From Ruthenibacterium sp. (GTDB lineage: Bacteria; Bacillota; Clostridia; Oscillospirales; Ruminococcaceae): a stretch of 25,447 bases of DNA. Within the stretch, counting starts at the first letter, position 1, and the number at the start of each line of letters is the position of its first letter. Positions 1 to 6,470 of this stretch are shown here, one piece after another. The notes below the pieces were generated by a model that saw only the letters and a list, made by a program, of their open reading frames with translations, was not told the origin of the DNA and did not search any database. The stretch covers positions 1 to 25,447 of the forward strand of contig JAHHSK010000028.1 in NCBI GenBank assembly GCA_020025255.1, in the 5' to 3' direction. The translations under genes were made by a program, and so were the position numbers.

Positions 1-117
1 CGCTGTCTGCGGATTTTTGCAATGCACGATCCGGTGCAGTGCCCGGTTTTGCCGCATCCCAGACGGCATCATAAGCGATAAGAAGGTAGTGCACTGCCCG
101 GTTTTCAGCTGTGGCTG
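1..117. other. Left edge, no gene assigned
   Basis: No coding region can be supported here. Short open stretches run in from the left edge in two frames and stop at 79-81 and near 144, but neither shows a recognisable protein. The only structure is a 17-bp imperfect direct repeat (34-50 and 89-105, one mismatch). Confidence 0.4.
34..105. repeat. Pair of 17-bp direct repeats
   Basis: GTGCAGTGCCCGGTTTT at 34-50 and GTGCACTGCCCGGTTTT at 89-105 differ at one base and lie 55 bp apart, upstream of the repressor operon promoter. The role is unknown. They may be remnants of a duplicated gene end or a protein-binding pair. Confidence 0.5.
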
Positions 118-120
118 CAT

Positions 121-198
121 GAAGTTTCCTTCAGATTTTTCTTGACAACATACAGTCCGTTTGATATTATGAAGTTAACTTCATAAGAAGTGAACTTC
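121..198. promoter_or_regulatory. Three operator-like dyads, GAAGTNNNCTTC
   Basis: Three 12-bp dyads flank and overlap the promoter: GAAGTTTCCTTC (121-132, upstream of -35), GAAGTTAACTTC (171-182, overlapping the transcription start) and GAAGTGAACTTC (187-198, in the leader). The central one sits inside a perfect 20-bp palindrome (167-186) that shares four bases with the -10 box. Centre-to-centre distances are 50 and 16 bp. Such placement in front of an XRE-family gene is typical of autorepression, and binding by the 76-aa product is inferred. Confidence 0.75.
142..170 (+). promoter_or_regulatory. Promoter of the XRE/membrane-protein operon
   Basis: A perfect -35 box TTGACA (142-147) is separated by exactly 17 bp from the -10 box TATTAT (165-170). 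The start codon of the repressor gene is about 45 bp downstream, so transcription should begin near 176-178, inside the central operator dyad. Confidence 0.85.
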
Positions 199-215
199 AT
201 ATACGGGAGAGTAGG

Positions 216-446
216 ATGAAAACAAAGGTTAAGGAATTGCGGACAGCGGCAAAGATGACCCAGCAGCAGCTGGCAGATTTGGTCCATGTTTCTTCCCGCA
301 CCATCATTTCCATTGAAAAAGAACAATACAGCCCATCCCTTATGCTTGCGTACCGGATGGCGCAGATATTTGGTGTGACCGTGGAAGACTTATGCTGCTT
401 GCAGGAAAACAAGGCATTGGAGGATTTGCAATATGAAGATCTATAA
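216..446 (+). CDS. Small XRE-family HTH transcriptional regulator
   Basis: This 76-aa protein is almost entirely a Cro/C1-type helix-turn-helix domain. Residues 5-60 contain the pattern LR..AKMTQQQLAD, then VSSRTIISIEKEQYSPSL, then YRMAQIFGV. It matches the compact XRE regulators of Firmicutes that are co-transcribed with small membrane proteins. ATG at 216 is preceded by GGGAG at 205-209. It is the first gene of the operon, and its stop overlaps the next start by 14 nt, implying translational coupling. It most likely represses its own promoter through the three GAAGT dyads upstream. The ligand or signal is unknown. Confidence 0.9.
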   Translation: MKTKVKELRTAAKMTQQQLADLVHVSSRTIISIEKEQYSPSLMLAYRMAQIFGVTVEDLCCLQENKALEDLQYEDL

Positions 447-852
447 TAAGAAAGCCTTCACACAAGGCATCCTGATTCTGGCTCTCGGCACCGTACTTCT
501 CATAACCGATTGCATCAATCACACTTTCGAAATCAAAGGCGCTGTTTTGATTGCTGCCCTTTATTTTTTCGGCGGCGCATTCATCGTCCGCAGTTTGTCC
601 CGCAAATTGACCAAAGAGGATCGACTGGATCAGATGGACGAGCGAAATCAGCTGATTGAATGGAAATCGAAAAGCAAATCTTTTCGGCTCACACAAATCC
701 TTTCTTTTTCACTGATGGCAGGACTGCTGGTGCTGGGAAAAATCAGCGGTGAAGAAAGCCTGATTGCCATAGCGGTAGGGCTGGCATTTGCCTTTGCGAT
801 ATCTATGTTTACGGAAATATTTTCGTTTCTGTACTACGAATCGAAAAACTAA
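433..852 (+). CDS. Four-TM membrane protein with DERN motif
   Basis: The 139-aa protein has hydrophobic segments at about 9-27, 34-53, 86-102 and 108-132. A charged cytosolic-looking loop sits in the middle, carrying DERNQLIEWKSKSKSF at 69-84. The gene overlaps the regulator by 14 nt and has GGAGGA at 419-424 ahead of the ATG. It is the same length as the fourth gene of the operon (1226-1645) and carries the motif at the same residues 69-84, so the two are paralogues. I recognise the family only as small uncharacterised Firmicutes membrane proteins that accompany XRE regulators. No enzymatic residues are evident. Confidence 0.85.
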   Translation: MKIYNKKAFTQGILILALGTVLLITDCINHTFEIKGAVLIAALYFFGGAFIVRSLSRKLTKEDRLDQMDERNQLIEWKSKSKSFRLTQILSFSLMAGLLVLGKISGEESLIAIAVGLAFAFAISMFTEIFSFLYYESKN

Positions 853-872
853 AAATCAGGAGGAATTGCCTT

Positions 873-1169
873 ATGAAACAACCGCTAAAAGAAAGGCCTA
901 TGAAAGATGAGCGGGATGAGCAAATTGAGGTACATGCAAAAAGCTATGCATTGGAATTTATGATTGCAGCAACACAGGTTTTAACCATTATGTGTCTGGT
1001 GAAAGGCAATCCGGCATGGAAAGGCAGTTTATCGCTTCTTTTTTTCGGAGCGGCTTTTGCTCTGTTCTATAAGTATCAGCAATACACAGAAAAACCGTAT
1101 CGTCAGGCAGGTGTAGTTTTATTACTGGTTGGGATTGCACTGCTGATCTGGTTTGGAATTACGGGGTAA
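873..1169 (+). CDS. Short membrane protein with DERDEQI motif
   Basis: The 98-aa protein begins with a charged N-terminus carrying DERDEQIEVHAKSYAL at 12-27, followed by hydrophobic segments at about 29-42, 51-66 and 78-95. It corresponds to the C-terminal half of the 139-aa neighbours, lacking their first pair of membrane segments. A strong AGGAGG at 858-863 precedes the ATG at 873. An in-frame ATG at 900 exists but has no ribosome-binding site. It resembles small uncharacterised membrane proteins (DUF6442-like, a recollection not verified). Function is unknown. Confidence 0.85.
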   Translation: MKQPLKERPMKDERDEQIEVHAKSYALEFMIAATQVLTIMCLVKGNPAWKGSLSLLFFGAAFALFYKYQQYTEKPYRQAGVVLLLVGIALLIWFGITG

Positions 1170-1225
1170 AGTTCGATTCCCATGAACGATACATGTACAA
1201 AATATGAGGAGGAAGGAATCCAGAT

Positions 1226-1645
1226 ATGAAACATATTAAAAACATGAAAGGGTTCGTGACGGGCATTACGGCGCTTGTGGCAGCGGTGCTCTGTTTTGGA
1301 ACAGCAATGATCGGTAAATTGGAAACCAGATTGATCATCGCCGGGGTCATCCTCATATCTTGGAGTGCAATCAGTCTTTTTACTGCATTCACCAAAAAAG
1401 GAACTGCCGAAAATTTCCTGAAGCTTACCGATGAGCGTGATCGCTTGATCGTTTTGAAAAGCAGCAATACCACACTCAAGATCGTAAACTACCTAATGGG
1501 TGCTGCATGCTTTATTAGTTTATGCTTATATGGCATATTCAAAAACAGCATGTATCTCACCATAGCGATCACTTTATGCGGTTGCCTTGTAGTCATGTTT
1601 CTGACCATGCTGCTTGCTGACACTTACTACAATCGCCGCGAATAA
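1226..1645 (+). CDS. Four-TM membrane protein with DERDRLI motif
   Basis: The 139-aa protein has hydrophobic segments at about 10-30, 34-54, 86-104 and 109-130. DERDRLIVLKSSNTTL at 69-84 lies at the same position as in the second gene of the operon, which is also 139 aa, so this is a paralogue. GAGGAGG upstream (about 1205-1212) marks the ATG. It is the last gene of the operon, with a terminator 24 bp after the stop. Likely an integral membrane protein whose function is tied to the XRE regulator; the substrate or signal is unknown. Confidence 0.85.
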   Translation: MKHIKNMKGFVTGITALVAAVLCFGTAMIGKLETRLIIAGVILISWSAISLFTAFTKKGTAENFLKLTDERDRLIVLKSSNTTLKIVNYLMGAACFISLCLYGIFKNSMYLTIAITLCGCLVVMFLTMLLADTYYNRRE

Positions 1646-1668
1646 GCTTTTTGATAAACTCAGGCTAT

Positions 1669-1703
1669 GCAGGAAATCGATCATTCGGTTTCCTGCTTTT
1701 TTT
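1669..1703 (+). terminator. Intrinsic terminator of the XRE operon
   Basis: GCAGGAAA (1669-1676) pairs with TTTCCTGC (1689-1696) across a 12-nt loop and is followed by seven Ts (1697-1703). Confidence 0.85.
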
Positions 1704-1979
1704 AAACACAGATACTGGCAAAAATCTGAAAATAGAGTGCGCCCGTACCGATTTGCGCCTCATTTTTGGTATTGCCCTTTTTGAAAACGAAAAAGGCGTC
1801 AGACTGCTGATTGATTCCTAACCAACAAACTGACGTCCGAAAAATTGTCTATTTTATTTTGAGAAAAAAGCGTGCGATCTTTGCTTTTGTTCCGAAATAC
1901 CGAAATATGCGGGTGCAGCCCCCGCCAGTCGATGAGAAAGACTCTTTGGCATCGTTGGAAAATGAGCTGTTTTTGGCAT
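1704..1979. other. Intergenic stretch with weak hairpins
   Basis: No gene is seen. CGTCAG (1797-1802) pairs with CTGACG (1830-1835), and read on the - strand this is followed by CC and five Ts, so it may be a weak backup terminator behind the tRNA gene. A small CCTTTTT/AAAAAGG hairpin overlaps it at about 1776-1796. Confidence 0.35.
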
Positions 1980-2041
1980 AAAAAAAGCGAAACACCTTGA
2001 TGCGCTAGGGCTGTTCACCTTTGCATCAAACGTGTTTCGCT
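1980..2041 (-). terminator. Terminator of the tRNA-Val gene
   Basis: On the - strand AGCGAAACAC (2041-2032) pairs with GTGTTTCGCT (1995-1986), and an inner stem TTGATGC/GCATCAA (2029-2023 with 2003-1997) extends it. The A-run at 1980-1986 reads as T on the - strand. Confidence 0.85.
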
Positions 2042-2046
2042 CTTTC

Positions 2047-2123
2047 TGGTGGAGACGGAGGGGCTCGAACCCGCGACCTCTCGGATGTGAACCGAACGCT
2101 CTAACCAGCTGAGCTACGCCTCC
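2047..2123 (-). tRNA. tRNA-Val (anticodon CAC)
   Basis: The cloverleaf can be folded by eye. The acceptor stem is GGAGGCG (2123-2117) with CGTCTCC (2057-2051), followed by discriminator A and an encoded CCA (2049-2047). The D arm is GCTC/GAGC. The anticodon arm is TTCGG-TTCACAT-CCGAG, giving anticodon CAC, which decodes GTG as valine. The T arm is GCGGG-TTCGAGC-CCCTC, with one C-T mismatch in the T stem. The length is 77 nt including CCA. It stands alone, with its own promoter and terminator. Confidence 0.93.
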
Positions 2124-2135
2124 ACGGCACATACT

Positions 2136-2164
2136 ATTATAGCACAGCATATACCGATTGTCTA
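2136..2164 (-). promoter_or_regulatory. Promoter of the tRNA-Val gene
   Basis: On the - strand TAGACA (2164-2159) is followed after 17 bp by a perfect TATAAT (2141-2136), 12 bp ahead of the mature tRNA 5' end. Confidence 0.8.
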
Positions 2165-2188
2165 TACCTTTGCGGCAAAAATTTAAGC

Positions 2189-2240
2189 AAAAGCACCCCG
2201 AAAATCAAATCATGCCGGGAAAAGCCGTCTGGGGTGCCCT
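2189..2240 (-). terminator. Terminator overlapping the end of the SGNH gene
   Basis: On the - strand GCACCCC (2237-2231) pairs with GGGGTGC (2199-2193), followed by TTTTGCTT. The 5' arm lies inside the coding sequence and the stop codon (2212-2210) falls in the loop. The T-tract is short, so efficiency is uncertain. Confidence 0.55.
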
Positions 2241-3310
2241 TGCGACAAAAACAGCGCCGTCAGCTTTTCTTCATCCAGGATCGGAGCCAGAAAATCCGAT
2301 TCCCGTGCAAGACGCGCACAAATTGCGGCGTAAACACGATCGGAACCGTGAAAGCCGTCCTCATACTGTTCATCGGTCGTTTCAGGCATCACGGTGAAAT
2401 CGAAAAATTCAAAGCCGTATTCGTGCAGGATCTCCCCCGCCTTTTGCGCGGCGTCGGGGATGTAGCCGTATCGGCCCAGCTGCTGCATGTATGCGTAAAC
2501 AGAAGGCGCGTACGGCGGCAGGAATGCGGTGACTTTGATATCGTGCGCCTTGCAGAAGGAAAGCAGGCTGCGCAGGGTGTCGAGCGATTTTTCCCACACT
2601 GCGTCGCCGTATTCAAAGCGCCCGGTATTCATGTTGATGCGGCGCATGGAATCGCGGAACTGGTAATCGAGCGTTTTTTCCGGCACATCGTTTGTTGTGC
2701 CGTAGGTGTACGAGCCATCGGGCAGAAAGCCGGAATCACGCCCGGCTGCCGCCATGCCGTACACGCCTTCGGGGGCGGTCAGCACATCCCAAAGCGAATA
2801 TTTGCCCGCAAGGTAATCCGCCATGGTGCGCCGGAATGCATAATAAGGTGCAGGCTTTGAATATTCACGCAGCACATCGCTGTCCCACGGTTCGCTGCCC
2901 GCCCAGTTTTCGTTGAAGAAATATTGATCCAAAACAAGGATCAGCCGGCGGGGCAGGGCATCGGCGGGCATGTTTTCCAAAAACACCTGCGCCTGCGAAA
3001 GATAGGCAACCGCACCGCCCGCATTGTAAAAGCGGTCGGTTTCAAAAAATTCGCCGTGCAGCTGCATCGAACGTGACGTGCCCAAAACCAGCACCTCGGC
3101 GGCACGGTCGTTCGCAACGGCCTGCTTGAAGGTGCGCGCATCATCGCGGTAGGCGTAGCCGAACAGCTGCATCGTGCCTTCCCGCGCAGCCTGCTCAATG
3201 CGCTGTGCGGGCACAAGCTCGCCGGAATGAATCAGTGCGGCGGCAAACAGCCCGATCAGCGCGGCAACCGGCAGCATAAACAGGCAAAGGGTCTTAAAAA
3301 AACGTTTCAA
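2210..3310 (-). CDS. SGNH/AlgJ-DltD-like acyl-transfer partner protein
   Basis: The 366-aa protein has an N-terminal membrane anchor (about residues 5-28) and an extracytoplasmic domain. A GTSRSMQ motif at 77-83 resembles the nucleophile block of SGNH-fold proteins, and DGFH at 318-321 gives the Asp-x-x-His end of the catalytic triad. Proteins of this kind work with an MBOAT transporter-transferase to acylate exported polysaccharides or teichoic acids, as in AlgI/AlgJ, PatA/PatB and DltB/DltD. The MBOAT gene is 36 nt upstream in the same operon. The start is TTG at 3310-3308, chosen because GGAGG (3322-3318) lies at the right distance. The acyl acceptor is unknown; the neighbouring rhamnose genes suggest a surface glycan. 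Confidence 0.8.
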   Translation of the reverse strand: MKRFFKTLCLFMLPVAALIGLFAAALIHSGELVPAQRIEQAAREGTMQLFGYAYRDDARTFKQAVANDRAAEVLVLGTSRSMQLHGEFFETDRFYNAGGAVAYLSQAQVFLENMPADALPRRLILVLDQYFFNENWAGSEPWDSDVLREYSKPAPYYAFRRTMADYLAGKYSLWDVLTAPEGVYGMAAAGRDSGFLPDGSYTYGTTNDVPEKTLDYQFRDSMRRINMNTGRFEYGDAVWEKSLDTLRSLLSFCKAHDIKVTAFLPPYAPSVYAYMQQLGRYGYIPDAAQKAGEILHEYGFEFFDFTVMPETTDEQYEDGFHGSDRVYAAICARLARESDFLAPILDEEKLTALFLSQGHPRRLFPA

Positions 3311-3346
3311 GGATATACCTCCAGCAAACGCGGCACAAAGGCGCGG

Positions 3347-4774
3347 TCAGAATTGGAAATAAACCGGGGAAGGCGATGCGCCCGCCGGTGCAAGGAACAG
3401 GATGAACAGAATGAGCATATAGCATACGGCGGCCTGCACCCATTTTCTGCGCGCGGCGATCCAGGTGCGAAAGCCGGTTTTGGCACTGGCGATATCCAGT
3501 GCGGCAAATGCGGCCCATGCGGTAAAAAGCTGCACGAAAAGCTGTTCGTTGAAGCCGAGCATGACCAGCGCGTTTTTTGCAGCGCCAAGCGAGAAGGCGG
3601 GCTCCGACAGCATGCGTGCAAACAGATGCAGTGCATCCGGCACACTCTGCGCATGGAAAAACACCCAGCCGATCCACACCAAAAACAGCGTCACCAGCGT
3701 TTTGACCATGCGTGCAAAGCACCCGTCCTCGCGGATGTGTACGGCTTTCCAAAGGCGGCTGCGCACCGGGGCGCTGATGCGCCCGAACACAAGGTACATG
3801 CCGTGCAAAAGCCCCCACACAACGAACTGCATGCCGGTGCCGTGCCACAGCCCGCTGATGAAAAAGGTGATCAGCAGGTTGATGCAGCAGCGCGCAAGCG
3901 AACAGCGGCTGCCGCCCAAGGGGATGTACACATAATCGCGCAGCCACGAGGAAAGCGAAATGTGCCACCGCCCCCAGAATTCCCGCACGGAAGAAGAAAG
4001 ATACGGCGCGCGGAAATTATCCGGCACCGAAAAGCCCAAAAGCTGCATACTGCCGATCGCAATGCACGAATATCCCGAAAATTCGGCGTACAGCTGCAAA
4101 CCGAACAGCACCGTGGCAAAAAACACCGAAAGCCCAAGCACATGATCCGGACGGCGGAAGCCTTCGTGGATCATGCCGCCCAAGGGGTCGGCGATCACAA
4201 GCTTTTGAAAATAGCCCCACAGCATCATCTGCGCGCCGCGGATTGCAAAATCGTACTGAAATTCCTTTGGGGCTTCCAGCTGCAAGAGCAGATCGTTCGG
4301 CCGCTGGATCGGCCCCATGCTGACTTGGGCAAAAAAGCTCAGATACAGCGCAAGGCGGGCAAAGCTGCGGCATGCGGGCATGCTGCCTTTGAATACTTCG
4401 GCAAGATACGCAATGGATTTAAAGGTGTAAAAGCTCAGCCCGATGACCGGCATCAGGCTGAAGGCGGTAAGGCCTTCCGGTGCATGGGCGGAAAACAGCA
4501 CCGCAAAATACTTAAAGAATAAAAGCGGTGCCAGCGCGGCGGCGAGCACGGCGGCAAAAATGGGCTTTGTGCGCCGCTTTTCCAGCAAAAGAGCACCGAA
4601 AAACGTAACGGTGATGCACACGCCCAGCACGGCCAGTGCGGGCAGGCCGAACAAAGCGTAAAACAGCAAAGACGCCGCCAGCACAACCGCAGAACGAAAG
4701 CGGGGCTTGAGCGCCCAGTACAGTGCAAATAAAAGGATGAAAAATCCGATGTAACGCAGGGATGTAAACTGCAC
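3347..4774 (-). CDS. MBOAT-family membrane O-acyltransferase
   Basis: The 475-aa polytopic membrane protein carries the MBOAT signatures FWGRWHISLSSWLRDYVYIP (266-285, just before LGG) and SGLWHG (307-312), where His311 is the expected catalytic residue. It moves acyl groups, usually acetyl, across the membrane for transfer onto an exported polymer by an SGNH partner, which is encoded 36 nt downstream. The start is GTG at 4774-4772, behind AAAGGAGG. An open frame continues 28 codons upstream but has no ribosome-binding site. The usual DFSGYSD block reads EFSGYSC (231-237), with both acidic positions changed or shifted. Family assignment is certain; substrate is not. Confidence 0.9.
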   Translation of the reverse strand: MQFTSLRYIGFFILLFALYWALKPRFRSAVVLAASLLFYALFGLPALAVLGVCITVTFFGALLLEKRRTKPIFAAVLAAALAPLLFFKYFAVLFSAHAPEGLTAFSLMPVIGLSFYTFKSIAYLAEVFKGSMPACRSFARLALYLSFFAQVSMGPIQRPNDLLLQLEAPKEFQYDFAIRGAQMMLWGYFQKLVIADPLGGMIHEGFRRPDHVLGLSVFFATVLFGLQLYAEFSGYSCIAIGSMQLLGFSVPDNFRAPYLSSSVREFWGRWHISLSSWLRDYVYIPLGGSRCSLARCCINLLITFFISGLWHGTGMQFVVWGLLHGMYLVFGRISAPVRSRLWKAVHIREDGCFARMVKTLVTLFLVWIGWVFFHAQSVPDALHLFARMLSEPAFSLGAAKNALVMLGFNEQLFVQLFTAWAAFAALDIASAKTGFRTWIAARRKWVQAAVCYMLILFILFLAPAGASPSPVYFQF

Positions 4775-4832
4775 GAACGGGCAGCCTCCTTTCAAAAAAG
4801 CAAAACGGGGATTTTTGCAAAAGATGCAATTT

Positions 4833-4862
4833 ATTGTAACACGGCGGCGCGGCTGCATGCAA
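4833..4862 (-). promoter_or_regulatory. Possible promoter of the acyltransferase pair
   Basis: On the - strand TTGCAT (4862-4857) is followed after 18 bp by TACAAT (4838-4833), about 60 bp ahead of the GTG start. The -35 is weak, and read-through from the upstream CYTH gene is an alternative. Confidence 0.4.
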
Positions 4863-4873
4863 CCGCCGCGCGC

Positions 4874-5350
4874 TTACTTTCCGGCAAGGCGCGTCTGCGT
4901 CCAGTAGGCGCTCATGCTGAATGCGCCGTTTTCGGTTTGCTCCTCGCCCAGAAAATCGGGCGGCACAAAGGCGTGTGCGGCTTCCACCGAAGGAAATTCC
5001 ACCTCGGCATAATAAAATTCCGTGGCAAGCCCCGCGTCCACAAGGCTCACTTCCAGTTTTTCGCCGCCGGGCAGAGCATAGACCTTGTAATCCTTCGTGA
5101 CAAGATCCTTTCCCGTGAATACCGTCAGGCGGTCGAACAGCTCCTTGGAAATTTCGGTTTCGATCTCTTCCCGCGCAAGCGTGCCTTCGCCTTTAAAGCA
5201 CAGGATATATGTGCTGCCCTGCGCGCTGACACTTTCGCGGATGCGCACGACCGGACGTGTGGAAATATATCCCTGCCGGACGCCTGCCTCTTTCAGCAGC
5301 GGCAGACCCTGCGGAAAGCCCGCGATCAGCCATTTGCGTTCGATTTCCAT
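4874..5350 (-). CDS. CYTH-domain protein (triphosphate tunnel phosphatase-like)
   Basis: The 158-aa single-domain protein opens with EIERKW, the ExExK signature (E2, E4, K6) of CYTH proteins. Conserved charged strands follow, including VVRIRES, CFKGEG and EEIETEIS (about residues 33-67), plus a C-terminal Glu-rich strand YYAEVEF. CYTH proteins bind triphosphates with a metal ion in a beta-tunnel; bacterial single-domain members are usually inorganic triphosphatases. ATG at 5350 is preceded by GGGGG. The gene lies between the acyltransferase pair (same strand, 99 nt downstream) and the divergent rhamnose operon, but no functional link is evident. Confidence 0.85.
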   Translation of the reverse strand: MEIERKWLIAGFPQGLPLLKEAGVRQGYISTRPVVRIRESVSAQGSTYILCFKGEGTLAREEIETEISKELFDRLTVFTGKDLVTKDYKVYALPGGEKLEVSLVDAGLATEFYYAEVEFPSVEAAHAFVPPDFLGEEQTENGAFSMSAYWTQTRLAGK

Positions 5351-5377
5351 AAAAAAGCCCCCTTTTCTCTACGCATT

Positions 5378-5383
5378 ATTATA
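5378..5383 (-). promoter_or_regulatory. -10 box of the CYTH gene
   Basis: A perfect TATAAT lies on the - strand 28 bp upstream of the ATG. No good -35 box is visible at 16-18 bp, so this is tentative. Confidence 0.4.
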
Positions 5384-5488
5384 ACGGATGCGGGCGCAAA
5401 AATCGAGTGCAGGGGACAAAGATTTGCGCCTTTTTGCACAAACGAACGGCAAAGCGGGTGATTTGCGGCAAAGAATCGGGGGATATAC

Positions 5489-5518
5489 TTGCTATTGCAT
5501 CGGTAAAAATGGTAAAAT
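5489..5518 (+). promoter_or_regulatory. Promoter of the rhamnose operon
   Basis: TTGCTA (5489-5494), an 18-bp spacer and TAAAAT (5513-5518) with an extended -10 TGG just before it lie about 32 bp ahead of the first gene. Confidence 0.5.
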
Positions 5519-5549
5519 GAATAAGATTAAAATAAAGAATGGGGAAGCT

Positions 5550-6326
5550 ATGCAGAAAACAAAAGTGAGTGCAGGCATCGTTGTATACAACGGCGGGCAG
5601 GAGGCCGAACAGGCCGCGCTTTCGCTTGCACGGCATACAAAGGCAGCCGAGCTTTCGATCACGCTGGTGGATAATGCATCGCCCGACGGTTCAGGCCGGC
5701 GGCTGGCGGAAAAGCAATGGGATGAAAACATCCGCGTGGTATGCCTGCCGGAAAATATCGGCTTTGGCAGCGGGCACAACACCGTTCTGCCGGGGCTTGA
5801 CAGCAAGTACCACTTTGTGGTGAACCCCGATATCACCGTGGATGACGATGTGGTTTCGCAGATGTGCGAATGGATGGATGCGCACCCGGATGTGGTTATG
5901 GCAACGCCGCGCCTGTTGTATCCCGATGGGCGGGAACAGTATACGGCAAAGCGCCCGCCCAGCTTTATGGCGCTTTTGTCGCGGCAGATCCCGCTGCCGT
6001 TTTTGAAAAACATCGAACGGCACTACCTGATGCTGGATGAGGATCTTTCCAAAGAGCAGGAGATCGGCTTTTGCACGGGCTGCTTTTTTGTGATCCGCAC
6101 CGAGGTGTTTTGCAAAATGGGCGGCTTTGACGAAAGCTATTTTGTCTATGTGGAGGATGCCGATATCACGCGCGAAGCGCAGAAATACGGGCGTGTGATG
6201 TATGTGCCGGATATGCATGTGTACCATGCATGGCACCGCGATGCCAATAAAAAGTGGAAAAACTTCTGGATGCAGATCCGCTCGATGTTCCACTACTGGC
6301 ACAAATGGGGGTTTCGGTTCCTGTGA
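5550..6326 (+). CDS. GT2 glycosyltransferase, rhamnosyltransferase-like
   Basis: The 258-aa GT-A fold protein has the family-2 pattern VDNASPDGS (40-48), ENIGFGSGHN (68-77) and VNPDI (91-95), the latter giving the metal-binding Asp94. A later acceptor-side ED pair is at 202-203 within YVEDADI. Length and motifs match the WbbL/RfbF group, which move rhamnose from dTDP-L-rhamnose to a lipid-linked glycan at the inner membrane face. The three genes that follow make dTDP-rhamnose, which supports this. ATG 5550 is chosen for its GGGGAA site; an in-frame ATG at 5517 would overlap the promoter. No membrane segments are seen. Confidence 0.85.
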   Translation: MQKTKVSAGIVVYNGGQEAEQAALSLARHTKAAELSITLVDNASPDGSGRRLAEKQWDENIRVVCLPENIGFGSGHNTVLPGLDSKYHFVVNPDITVDDDVVSQMCEWMDAHPDVVMATPRLLYPDGREQYTAKRPPSFMALLSRQIPLPFLKNIERHYLMLDEDLSKEQEIGFCTGCFFVIRTEVFCKMGGFDESYFVYVEDADITREAQKYGRVMYVPDMHVYHAWHRDANKKWKNFWMQIRSMFHYWHKWGFRFL

Positions 6327-6470
6327 ACCGTGCGCCGAAAGGGCATCGTGCCGCAGCGGCTGCGCCGCACATCGGCCGTACACGCGAAAAAAGGATCAAA
6401 CAAAACGGACGCGGGCAGAACCTGCGCCGGGGTCTGCACAAAAGCAGATAAGAAAAAGGAGATGCATGTT
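6327..6470 (+). other. 144-bp gap before rfbA
   Basis: A GC-rich spacer without a supported gene. It contains short self-complementary GCCGCAGCGGC-type sequence but no T-tract, so it is probably only leader between the glycosyltransferase and rfbA. Confidence 0.4.

Noticed and set aside
2047..2123. tRNA-Val as the phage integration target
   Set aside because: The tRNA is more than 9 kb from the phage end, with intact chromosomal operons in between.
1854..2150. 98-aa open frame on the - strand with GVAQLVRAFGSHPRGRGFEP
   Set aside because: This is the well-known false translation of a tRNA gene; the frame runs through the tRNA-Val and its terminator.
3227..4522. 431-aa open frame on the + strand
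   Set aside because: It lies antisense to the MBOAT and SGNH genes, is full of Arg/His/Gln low-complexity sequence, and has no ribosome-binding site.
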